From: Clostridia bacterium
GTDB lineage: Bacteria > Bacillota_A > Clostridia > Christensenellales > Aristaeellaceae
DNA length: 9,421 bases
Assembly: GCA_017412025.1 (NCBI GenBank)
Contig: JAFQOY010000029.1
Span: 1 to 9,421 of the forward strand
Reading direction: 5' to 3'
The notes under the pieces: generated by a model
Told to the model about the DNA's origin: nothing
Seen by the model: the letters and a program-made list of their open reading frames with translations, nothing else
The model's database searches: none
Translations under genes and position numbers: made by a program
In this document: in pieces, positions 1 to 5,881 of the stretch
Position numbering within the stretch: the first letter of the stretch is position 1
Layout: the number at the start of each line of letters is the position of its first letter

Positions 1-1
1 C

Positions 2-226
2 ATCGCCACCCCGCAGACCGCGCCGCTGCGCGAAGTGCAGCCGGACGGCAGCCGTCATCCGTTTGACCAGTTCATCATCGCCAAGACGCCGGCCGAGCGC
101 TGGGGCGAGGCGGACGATCTGGGCGGACCGGCCGTGTTCCTCGCGTCCGACGCTTCCAACTTCGTCAACGGCCATGTGCTCTATGTCGACGGCGGCATTC
201 TCGCCTACATCGGCAAGCAGCCGTAA
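2..226 (+). CDS. SDR family oxidoreductase, C-terminal fragment (gluconate 5-dehydrogenase-like)
   Basis: The reading frame is open from the window's first bases to TAA at 224-226, so only the last 74 residues of the protein are seen. They match the C-terminal part of classical short-chain dehydrogenases: a 'TPAERWGEADDLGGPAVFLA' segment, then 'SDASNFVNGHVLYVDGG', the conserved region that follows the substrate loop. The ending 'GGILAYIGKQP' resembles Firmicutes proteins annotated as gluconate 5-dehydrogenase (NAD(P)H-dependent 5-ketogluconate reduction in the cytoplasm). The Rossmann nucleotide motif and the catalytic Ser-Tyr-Lys lie upstream of the window, so the substrate cannot be checked. 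The SDR family is secure; gluconate specificity is an inference from the tail sequence. A hairpin terminator follows, so the gene ends its transcription unit. Confidence 0.85.
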   Translation: MATPQTAPLREVQPDGSRHPFDQFIIAKTPAERWGEADDLGGPAVFLASDASNFVNGHVLYVDGGILAYIGKQP

Positions 227-253
227 TCAAATCCTCACAATCACATTTCCATG

Positions 254-285
254 GGACGCCTTTGGGCGTCCTCTTTCTTTTTCTT
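254..285 (+). terminator. Intrinsic terminator after the SDR gene
   Basis: A perfect 7-bp stem GGACGCC/GGCGTCC (254-260 with 265-271) closes a TTTG loop and is followed by a T-rich tract (TCTTTCTTTTTCTT). It starts 27 nt after the SDR stop codon. Confidence 0.85.
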
Positions 286-301
286 CCCCTTCTTTGTCCC
301 A

Positions 302-330
302 TTGACAAAATTATCCCCATGTGTTAGCAT
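302..330 (+). promoter_or_regulatory. Sigma-A promoter of the flavoprotein reductase
   Basis: TTGACA (302-307), a 17-bp spacer and TAGCAT (325-330). A TGT just before the -10 box gives the extended TGn form. The predicted start is near 337, leaving a leader of about 43 nt with AAGGAGG at 364-370, 9 nt before the ATG. Confidence 0.8.
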
Positions 331-336
331 CTGTAA

Positions 337-351
337 TAGACCGGTCGTCTA
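337..351 (+). promoter_or_regulatory. Candidate TetR-family operator over the transcription start
   Basis: TAGAC (337-341) and GTCTA (347-351) form a perfect inverted repeat around CGGTC, with the inner palindrome GACCGGTC at 339-346. The site overlaps the predicted +1 and would block RNA polymerase if bound. As I recall it, the LmrA/YxaF group of TetR regulators binds TAGACC..GGTCTA-like palindromes, and a regulator of that type is the next gene downstream (2332-2901). A second inverted repeat overlaps it: CCGGT (341-345) and ACCGG (354-358) with 8 nt between. The palindrome is seen directly; binding is inferred. Confidence 0.6.
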
Positions 352-379
352 GTACCGGAAATATAAGGAGGATCCACCC

Positions 380-2143
380 ATGAAGAAGCTTGTTGCTCTG
401 CTTCTTGCCGTCATGATGATGGCTGCCGGCATGACCGCCGCCAGCGCCATGACCGCAGGCACCTACACCGCTGCTGCCAAGGGCTTCGGCGGCGACGTCA
501 TCGTCACCGTCGAGGTTTCCGACTCTGCGATTCTCTCCGTGAAGGCCGAAGGCGCGTCTGAAACCGCCGGCATCGGCACCAACGCGCTGGAAATGCTCCC
601 GACCGCAATCGTCGAGAAGCAGACCCTGAAGCTTGACGCCGTCGCCGGCTGCACCGTCACCTCTGAGGCTGTGCTGGCCGCCGCTGCGGATGCGCTGCGT
701 CAGAGCGGCGCGACTGACGACGTGATCTACGCCGAAGCTGCCGCCACTGCGGCTGCCGAAGACGAGGTCATGGACGTCAACGTGCTGGTTGTCGGCGGCG
801 GCGCTGCGGGCCTTGCCGCTGCGATGCGCGCCAACGAAAACGGCGTAGAGAATGTCGTTGTCATCGAGAAGATGCCCGCTATCGGCGGCGCGACGGCTAT
901 GGCCGGCGGCGGCATGCAGGGCTACATCGAGTTTGACGACCCGGCAAAGACCCAGGAGAGCCTTGAAGAGCTGTTCCTGTACTGGTGCAAGACCGGCAAG
1001 TTCACCAACAACGCCCGCCTGACCATGCTGGCTGCCAAGCTCTCTACCCCGACCGCCGAATGGCTCAAGAACATCGGCGTGGGTATCACCGGCGGCCCGA
1101 AGGAAGGCGACATCACCGCCAGCTACGGCTGCGAAGGCCTGGCCGGCACCGCGATCAAGACCCTGTACAACAAGGTCGTCGAGTCCGGCGTTCCGGTTCT
1201 CCTCAACACCAAGGCGGAACATCTGATCATGAAGGATGGCCGCGTCGTGGGCGTTGAAGCCACCGGCGACAAGGGTCAGAAGATCACCATCAACGCCAAC
1301 GCCGTCCTGCTCGCCACCGGCGGCTACGGCAACAACACCTCCCTCATCTCCGACACCTCCATCCTCGATCGCGTGATCTACTACGGCAACGTCGGCGCGA
1401 CCGGCGACGGCCATACAATGATGAAGGAAATCGGCGTGCCGATGTTCAACATGGATAAGGTTGCCACCAAGCACTTCGGCGTGGAGACCGAGCCGGGCTT
1501 CGGCATCCACATCCACATGGCCGTTGCTCCGCTGTTCACCCAGTCCGGCGCGATTGCCGTCAACAAGGAAGGCGTCCGCGTGGTTGACGAGGGCGGCGAT
1601 GAGCTTGACATCGCGCTCGCTTCTATGTATGAGTCCTCCGACGGACGTCTGTACATCATCTGCGATCAGGCTTCCTACGATGTGTTCAAGGCGCCGCTGA
1701 CCAAGTTCTTCTTCTCCGAGGAGCAGCTGGAAGGCTTCATCGCCGAGAACGGCTCCGGCATCACCAAGCTCGTCAAGAACGACACGCTCGCGGGCGCCTG
1801 CGAGGCCATCGGCCTTGATCCGGCTTCCGTCGCCGCGACCGTCGCCGATTACAACGCCGGTATCGCCGCCGGTAAGGAAGATCCTTTCAAGCGCGGCTAC
1901 ACCGCTCCGCTGTCTGAGGAAGGTCCGTACTACATTCTGCAGACCGTTGCCCGCTATGCCACCACGCTGGGCGGCTGTAACGTCTCTGACAAGATGGAAG
2001 TTCTGGACGTCAACGAGCAGCCGGTTCCGGGCCTGTACGCTGCGGGCGAGGTTGTCGGCAACGTCAACGGTTCCTATGCTCACTACCTGATCTGGTGCTT
2101 CGGCTCCGGCTGGGAGTTCGGCAATGTGATCGCCGGCAAGTAA
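380..2143 (+). CDS. Secreted FMN/FAD-dependent flavoprotein reductase (fumarate reductase-like, substrate unknown)
   Basis: A 587-residue exported flavoprotein, expected to pass electrons to a small organic acceptor outside the membrane. Residues 1-23 are a signal peptide (MKK, hydrophobic core, ASA cleavage site) without a lipobox cysteine. Residues about 28-110 form an FMN-binding domain; in 'DAVAGCTVTS' (86-95) Thr92 is the expected ApbE-type covalent flavin site. Residues about 131-587 form the FAD_binding_2 domain: GGGAAG (139-144), ribose-binding Glu163, 'ATGGYG' (312-317), 'GLYAAGEVVG' (551-560). By eye alignment with flavocytochrome c3 the residues that handle fumarate are all replaced (Pro384, Thr387, Glu408, Thr528, Tyr569), so fumarate is unlikely. 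The start follows AAGGAGG. Lysine codons appear to be all AAG, a sign of high expression. The gene stands alone between its own promoter and terminator; no apbE or electron-donor gene is in the window. Confidence 0.9.
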   Translation: MKKLVALLLAVMMMAAGMTAASAMTAGTYTAAAKGFGGDVIVTVEVSDSAILSVKAEGASETAGIGTNALEMLPTAIVEKQTLKLDAVAGCTVTSEAVLAAAADALRQSGATDDVIYAEAAATAAAEDEVMDVNVLVVGGGAAGLAAAMRANENGVENVVVIEKMPAIGGATAMAGGGMQGYIEFDDPAKTQESLEELFLYWCKTGKFTNNARLTMLAAKLSTPTAEWLKNIGVGITGGPKEGDITASYGCEGLAGTAIKTLYNKVVESGVPVLLNTKAEHLIMKDGRVVGVEATGDKGQKITINANAVLLATGGYGNNTSLISDTSILDRVIYYGNVGATGDGHTMMKEIGVPMFNMDKVATKHFGVETEPGFGIHIHMAVAPLFTQSGAIAVNKEGVRVVDEGGDELDIALASMYESSDGRLYIICDQASYDVFKAPLTKFFFSEEQLEGFIAENGSGITKLVKNDTLAGACEAIGLDPASVAATVADYNAGIAAGKEDPFKRGYTAPLSEEGPYYILQTVARYATTLGGCNVSDKMEVLDVNEQPVPGLYAAGEVVGNVNGSYAHYLIWCFGSGWEFGNVIAGK

Positions 2144-2157
2144 TTGTTCCCCTTCAT

Positions 2158-2185
2158 GGCTCCCGCATCATGCGGGAGCCTTTTT
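2158..2185 (+). terminator. Intrinsic terminator of the reductase gene
   Basis: A perfect 10-bp stem GGCTCCCGCA/TGCGGGAGCC (2158-2167 with 2171-2180) with a 3-nt loop, followed by TTTTT. It starts 14 nt after the stop codon. Confidence 0.95.
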
Positions 2186-2238
2186 AATTTATCCTTCTCT
2201 CTTTTCGTTCTTTATTTTTCTTTCTTCTTCGCGCAAAG

Positions 2239-2257
2239 TATAAACTGTCAGTATATA
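2239..2257. promoter_or_regulatory. Near-perfect palindrome upstream of the TetR gene
   Basis: TATAAACTGTCAGTATATA pairs in 8 of 9 positions around a central T (TATA.ACTG-T-CAGT.TATA). It lies about 40 bp upstream of the regulator's -35 box, and its sequence differs from the candidate operator at 337-351. It could be an operator or an upstream promoter element. Its function is not shown. Confidence 0.35.
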
Positions 2258-2296
2258 AAAAAGACGTTCGAGTTGCCACATAACGTTTTCCCTTTC

Positions 2297-2325
2297 TTGA
2301 CAGCCTTTTCCGAGTCTCCTATAAT
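2297..2325 (+). promoter_or_regulatory. Consensus sigma-A promoter of the TetR gene
   Basis: TTGACA (2297-2302), exactly 17 bp, then TATAAT (2320-2325): a perfect consensus. Position +1 is expected at about 2332, which is the A of the regulator's ATG, so the message would have no leader. Confidence 0.85.
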
Positions 2326-2331
2326 GGATAT

Positions 2332-2901
2332 ATGGATAAATTGGATAAAAGAGAATTGATTCTCACGGAAGCTGAAAAGCTCTTCTGCCAAAGGGGATAT
2401 TACGGGCTGGGCCTCTCCGAACTGCTCAAGCAGTGCGGCATTCCCAAGGGCAGCTTCTATTATTATTTCCCCGACGGTAAGCTCCAGCTGATTCAGGAGG
2501 TTCTCTGGCACAGCTACCGCAGGATGGAAGCCGGCATCACAGAAGGTATTCTGGTGGAAACCTCGGCGCTGAGTTGTTTTGAACGCATGGCGGATCATCT
2601 GGCGCAAAGCGTCTGTGAACGGGATTATTTTCCCTCCATGCTGATGTCCATGATTGCCATCGAATCGGTCTATCTGGATGAGCGCGTCCATCAGACCTGT
2701 AAAACCATTTACAGCGAATGGCAGCAGCTCTATGCCCGGTATCTGATTCGTTTTGGCGTCAGCAAAGAGGAAAGCGTCTCCAAGGCACAGGCCATCTTCG
2801 CGCTGATTCACGGCTCCATGATCTCCTCCTGGATCAAGCAGGATCCGCAGGATCTTCTTCTGGCCAAATCCTCTCTGCAGCATATCATCGGCAACCGATA
2901 A
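2332..2901 (+). CDS. TetR/AcrR family transcriptional regulator (LmrA/YxaF-like)
   Basis: A 189-residue cytoplasmic DNA-binding protein, a normal size for TetR repressors. The N-terminal helix-turn-helix spans about residues 8-50: 'RELILTEAEKLFCQRG', then 'GLSELLKQCGIPKGSFYYYF' and 'PDGK'. The 'PKGSxYxxFPxGK' signature is typical of the LmrA/YxaF branch rather than TetR itself. Residues about 55-185 are the variable helical ligand-binding and dimer domain; the ligand cannot be read from it. It likely represses the adjacent flavoprotein reductase, whose promoter carries a matching kind of palindrome at 337-351, and may respond to that enzyme's substrate (inference). There is no ribosome site before the ATG and the promoter's -10 box ends 6 nt upstream, which points to a leaderless mRNA. 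The gene appears lower in GC than its neighbours. Confidence 0.92.
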   Translation: MDKLDKRELILTEAEKLFCQRGYYGLGLSELLKQCGIPKGSFYYYFPDGKLQLIQEVLWHSYRRMEAGITEGILVETSALSCFERMADHLAQSVCERDYFPSMLMSMIAIESVYLDERVHQTCKTIYSEWQQLYARYLIRFGVSKEESVSKAQAIFALIHGSMISSWIKQDPQDLLLAKSSLQHIIGNR

Positions 2902-2938
2902 CGTGTTTTTGCCCGACGCAAAAACGCGTTTTTCTTTT
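2902..2938 (+). terminator. Intrinsic terminator of the TetR gene
   Basis: CGTGTTTTTGC (2902-2912) pairs with GCAAAAACGCG (2918-2928), an 11-bp stem with one T-G wobble and a 5-nt loop. A T tract follows (TTTTTCTTTT). The stem begins directly after the stop codon. Confidence 0.85.
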
Positions 2939-2961
2939 CCGTCTTTCTTCCTCAATTCCAT

Positions 2962-2990
2962 TTGACAAGGATATGCAAAGCCGATATAAT
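2962..2990 (+). promoter_or_regulatory. Consensus sigma-A promoter of the ThrE-type exporter operon
   Basis: TTGACA (2962-2967), 17 bp, TATAAT (2985-2990): a perfect consensus, with the start expected near 2997. An in-frame TTG at 2962 is part of the -35 box, so it cannot be the start codon of the exporter gene. Confidence 0.88.
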
Positions 2991-3042
2991 CATCTCATTC
3001 ATCACAGCTTTACGATATTACGGCCAATCCGGGAGTTATATT

Positions 3043-3837
3043 ATGCCTACCATTTGTCATCCATCCGTGCCATGCAGCACACAGCCCATTCCCCTTGAGA
3101 TGCGCCTCGTCTGCCTGGCCGCACAGATGGTGCTTGAAAACGGCGGCGAGACCTACCGCGTGGAGGAAACCGCGCTTCGCATGGCCAAGGGCTTTGCCCT
3201 TGAGGACACCAATATTGTCGCCTTTCCCACGTCGATCTTCGTCACCGTCGGCAGCATTTCACAAGTGCGCCGCATCACGCACCGCGGCACAAACACCAAG
3301 CGCCTTGCACAGATCAACGATGTATCCCGAAAAGTGGAACACGGTGAGATGAACGCGCAGGAAGCGCTGCGCACGCTTGAGTCCATCGCCTGCGATCCCG
3401 GCTGGCATCCCCTCACCATGATGCTCGCCTGCGGCGTGGCAGCCGCCGGCTTCAGCCTGATGTTCGGCGGAACGCCGGGCGTGCTGCTGGTCACACTCCT
3501 GATCGGCATACTCAACATGGCCATCCAGCCCCTGTTTGCGCATATGGCGATGGGCGCGCTGTTTGCCAATTTTTCCGGCGGTCTGCTCACCGCCTTCCTC
3601 GCCCGGGCCATTCATCTGCTCGTCCCCTACGGAGACGTCAACGCCGCTATCATCGGAGGCATCATGCCGCTGCTCTCCGGCCTGCTGATGACCACGGCCG
3701 TGCGCGACACGGTTTACGGCGATCTCGTCTCCGGCCTCACGCGCGCGGTGGAAGCGCTGCTGCTGGCCGGCTCCGTCGCCCTGGGCGTGTACATCGGCCT
3801 TCGGCTCGCCCTCGCAATGGGAGGTGTGCTGCTGTGA
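3043..3837 (+). CDS. Threonine/serine exporter, large subunit (ThrE family, N-terminal DUF1212-type protein)
   Basis: A 264-residue membrane protein, half of a split ThrE-type amino-acid exporter; in Corynebacterium both halves form one ThrE polypeptide that exports threonine and serine. Residues about 18-120 are the conserved soluble region, with 'VLENGGETYRVEETALRMAK' (30-49) as the family signature, followed by 'IVAFPTSIFVTV' (58-69). About five membrane segments follow (around 123-142, 145-162, 168-190, 200-219, 236-256), consistent with the family. I chose ATG 3043 because GGGAG lies 7 nt upstream and it falls about 46 nt after the predicted transcription start; an in-frame TTG at 2962 is inside the promoter. 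It is the first gene of an operon and overlaps its partner by a GTGA junction. Substrate is inferred from the family only. Confidence 0.9.
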   Translation: MPTICHPSVPCSTQPIPLEMRLVCLAAQMVLENGGETYRVEETALRMAKGFALEDTNIVAFPTSIFVTVGSISQVRRITHRGTNTKRLAQINDVSRKVEHGEMNAQEALRTLESIACDPGWHPLTMMLACGVAAAGFSLMFGGTPGVLLVTLLIGILNMAIQPLFAHMAMGALFANFSGGLLTAFLARAIHLLVPYGDVNAAIIGGIMPLLSGLLMTTAVRDTVYGDLVSGLTRAVEALLLAGSVALGVYIGLRLALAMGGVLL

Positions 3838-4310
3838 ATGCCGATCTCGTCCGCCAGATTCTCATCCATTCCGTCGGCGCATTCACCGGCACGCTGGGCT
3901 ATGCCTTCATGCTCAATGCGCCGATGAAGACCATCCTCCCTGCGTCGCTGACCGCGCTGCTGGGCTACGTGATCTACGCCGTACTCTGTCACCTCACGCC
4001 TGTCGGCGAAATCGCCAGTTACTTTGTCGCCACCGTCGTCATCGCCGTCATCTGCGAGCTGGAAGCCAGATGGATGCGCATGCCCTCCACCATCTTCCTG
4101 CTGACCGCGCTGGTGCCGCTCGTGCCGGGATATACGTTCTACTGCGTCATGCTCTCCATGGTGGAAAACAACGGCGCCGCCGTCGCATCTTACGGCCTCA
4201 AGGCCGTGCAGATCGTGGCCGTCATCGCCGTGGGCGCGGCGGTTACCTCCGTGCTCTTCCGCACGATCGCAGGGCTGAAATACCGCCGGAAAAAAACATC
4301 ATTCCCCTGA
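3834..4310 (+). CDS. Threonine/serine exporter, small subunit (ThrE_2/DUF3815-type)
   Basis: A 158-residue integral membrane protein, the second half of the split ThrE exporter. It has about four to five hydrophobic segments (around 10-27, 32-52, 59-75, 86-107, 120-142) and the 'ALVPLVPGYTFY' motif (92-103) that is typical of DUF3815 proteins. It ends in a basic tail (RRKK). The GTG start overlaps the TGA of the preceding gene (GTGA), with GGGAGG at 3819-3824, 9 nt upstream, so the two subunits are probably translationally coupled and made in equal amounts. A small ORF begins on the very next base after its stop. Confidence 0.9.
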   Translation: MNADLVRQILIHSVGAFTGTLGYAFMLNAPMKTILPASLTALLGYVIYAVLCHLTPVGEIASYFVATVVIAVICELEARWMRMPSTIFLLTALVPLVPGYTFYCVMLSMVENNGAAVASYGLKAVQIVAVIAVGAAVTSVLFRTIAGLKYRRKKTSFP

Positions 4311-4454
4311 ATGCAGAACCGGCTTTTTTCGACCAAATGGATGCTGATCATGATCCCGTTGTCCATATCAGAGCAGCAGGATTTTTTCACCGATCAACTT
4401 CAAATCCTGATAAACCGCCTGGTGGCTCAAATCGCAAACCCTCGCCATCCCTGA
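4311..4454 (+). CDS. Possible small protein at the end of the exporter operon (47 aa)
   Basis: ATG follows the TGA of the exporter's small-subunit gene with no gap (TGAATG), and the frame stays open for 47 codons to TGA at 4452-4454, 11 nt before the operon terminator. The product begins 'MQNRLFSTKWMLIMIPLSIS', followed by a possible amphipathic helix (about residues 21-42). I recognise no family. Support: it fills almost exactly the space between the exporter stop and the terminator, and third-position GC is intermediate (roughly 60%). Against: there is no clear Shine-Dalgarno site, so translation would rely on reinitiation. It may be untranslated 3' sequence. Confidence 0.3.
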   Translation: MQNRLFSTKWMLIMIPLSISEQQDFFTDQLQILINRLVAQIANPRHP

Positions 4455-4465
4455 CCGCACACGCG

Positions 4466-4500
4466 CGCCCTCGCAGGATAACCCGCGAGGGCGTTTTTGT
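4466..4500 (+). terminator. Intrinsic terminator of the exporter operon
   Basis: CGCCCTCGC (4466-4474) pairs perfectly with GCGAGGGCG (4485-4493), 10-nt loop, then TTTTTGT. Its 5' arm and tail are nearly the same as the terminator at 6855-6889. Confidence 0.92.
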
Positions 4501-4510
4501 ATAGGCAGGC

Positions 4511-4547
4511 AAACGGGGCTTGTCCGCCAAGGAACAAGCCCCGTTTT
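4511..4547. terminator. Second hairpin between convergent genes, possibly a two-way terminator
   Basis: AAACGGGGCTTGT (4511-4523) pairs perfectly over 13 bp with ACAAGCCCCGTTT (4534-4546). On the plus strand TTTT follows; on the minus strand only TTT follows the GC-rich stem. It backs up the exporter terminator and is the only candidate terminator for the minus-strand alcohol dehydrogenase. Confidence 0.75.
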
Positions 4548-4599
4548 CGTCTTCAGGAAAATATGCTGCTGTGTCTGCAGCGCGCTTTGGCTTCGGAGA

Positions 4600-5775
4600 T
4601 CAGAGCATCAGCCGGTAGATGTTTTCCACATCCTGCTGATTCAGGCTGACAAAACCGCCGATGCTGCCTGTGCGCGCGTCGCCGTGGCAGGCGCTGTGCG
4701 CCATGCGCCCAATGTCCTCTTCCTTCGCACCCAGCTCGGCAAAGTTCTTCGGCATACCGATGGAGATGAGGAAGCTGCGCAGTGCCTCAATGCCGGCCTT
4801 CGCCGTCCGCTCGGGATGCTCAAAGTCCATCTGGCAGCCCCATACGCGCACGGCTGCCTGCGCAAAGCGCATGACGTTGTGCTGCATGTTGTAGGTGAAC
4901 ACGGCAGGCATGACGACCGCCAGACCCGCGCCGTGCGCGCAGTCGTAGACGGCGGAGAGCTCGTGCTCGATATCGTGGCTGGCCCAGTCCTGCGAACGGC
5001 CCACGCCGCAGCAGTTGTTGTGCGCCATCATGCCCGCCCACATGATGTTGGCGCGCGCCTGATAGTCGTTGGGATCGGCCATGACCTTCGGCGCTTCATT
5101 GATCATCGTCAGCATCAGCGCTTCGATCACGCGGTCGGTGCATTCCACATCCGTGGTGTTGGTCAGATAGCGCTCGTACAGATGCGCCATGATGTCCGTC
5201 ACGCCGCAGGCCGTCTGATACGGCGGCAGCGTCTGGGTGAGCGCGGGATTGAGGATGGTGAACTTCGGGCGCAGACCCTCGCCGGTCGCGCCGCGCTTGA
5301 ACATGCCGTCCTCATAGGTGATCACGGAATCCGGAGAGCCCTCGCTGCCTGCGGCGGCGATGGTCAGCACGGTGCCGATGGGCAGCGCCTGCACAACCGG
5401 CTTTCCCTGATAGAAGTCCCAGAAATCGCCATCGTAAACGACGCCGGCGGCAATCGCCTTGGCAGAGTCAATGGTGCTTCCGCCTCCCACGGCGAGGACA
5501 AAATCGACGCCCTCTCTGCGGCACAGGTCGATACCCTCATATACCAGGCCGCTGCGGGGATTGGGCTTTACGCCGCCCAGCTCGACATAGGCAAGTCCCT
5601 CCGCCTCAAGCGACTGCTTCACGCGGCCAAGCAGGCCGGAGCGAACGACGCTGCCGCCGCCGAAGTGCACGAGCACCTTGCTGCCGCCGAAACGGCGGAC
5701 GTACTTGCCGGCGTCCATTTCCGTATCTTTGCCGAAAGAAAAATACGTCGGCGCGTAGAATGTAAAGTTATCCAT
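4600..5775 (-). CDS. Iron-containing alcohol dehydrogenase (YqhD/butanol dehydrogenase-like)
   Basis: A 391-residue cytoplasmic group III alcohol dehydrogenase that reduces aldehydes to alcohols (or the reverse) with NAD(P)H. The N-terminal Rossmann-like domain carries 'AVGGGSTIDSAKAIA' (95-109), the nucleotide-phosphate loop. The C-terminal helical domain holds the expected metal ligands Asp194 and His198 in 'VTDIMAHLYERY', His267 in 'DWASHDIEHEL' and His281 in 'CAHGAG'; these are the same positions as in E. coli YqhD as I recall them. The motifs and the length fit the YqhD/butanol dehydrogenase branch. The start is ATG at 5775-5773 because AGGAGG lies 7 nt upstream; a further 19 upstream codons in frame would run through the ribosome site and promoter. 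It is a single-gene unit, convergent with the exporter operon and divergent from the DUF1295 gene. Confidence 0.95.
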   Translation of the reverse strand: MDNFTFYAPTYFSFGKDTEMDAGKYVRRFGGSKVLVHFGGGSVVRSGLLGRVKQSLEAEGLAYVELGGVKPNPRSGLVYEGIDLCRREGVDFVLAVGGGSTIDSAKAIAAGVVYDGDFWDFYQGKPVVQALPIGTVLTIAAAGSEGSPDSVITYEDGMFKRGATGEGLRPKFTILNPALTQTLPPYQTACGVTDIMAHLYERYLTNTTDVECTDRVIEALMLTMINEAPKVMADPNDYQARANIMWAGMMAHNNCCGVGRSQDWASHDIEHELSAVYDCAHGAGLAVVMPAVFTYNMQHNVMRFAQAAVRVWGCQMDFEHPERTAKAGIEALRSFLISIGMPKNFAELGAKEEDIGRMAHSACHGDARTGSIGGFVSLNQQDVENIYRLML

Positions 5776-5803
5776 ATAGCCGCCTCCTTTTATCTGTTTT
5801 TTG

Positions 5804-5832
5804 ATTATATCAGTTACGGCGTTTGTTTTCAA
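5804..5832 (-). promoter_or_regulatory. Sigma-A promoter of the alcohol dehydrogenase gene (minus strand)
   Basis: On the minus strand: TTGAAA (5832-5827), 17 bp, TATAAT (5809-5804). The start is expected near 5797, giving a leader of about 22 nt that contains the AGGAGG site. Confidence 0.8.
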
Positions 5833-5881
5833 TTACATATCAAATCTTATATCTGTACAGGGCAGAGATTTTTTGTTTTTC

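Noticed and set aside
311..2083. Very long open frame on the minus strand opposite the reductase gene
   Set aside because: It mirrors the plus-strand gene codon for codon, as GC-rich, codon-biased genes often do. It has a low-complexity Gly/Ala/Asp/His/Val composition and no recognisable family, while the plus strand has clear domains.
2962..3042. Upstream extension of the first exporter gene to TTG 2962
   Set aside because: The TTG belongs to the -35 box of a perfect promoter, so transcription starts about 35 nt after it. ATG 3043 has GGGAG at good spacing.
5853..5860. CTGTACAG palindrome upstream of the alcohol dehydrogenase promoter
   Set aside because: An 8-bp palindrome is short enough to arise by chance and does not extend into a longer dyad.
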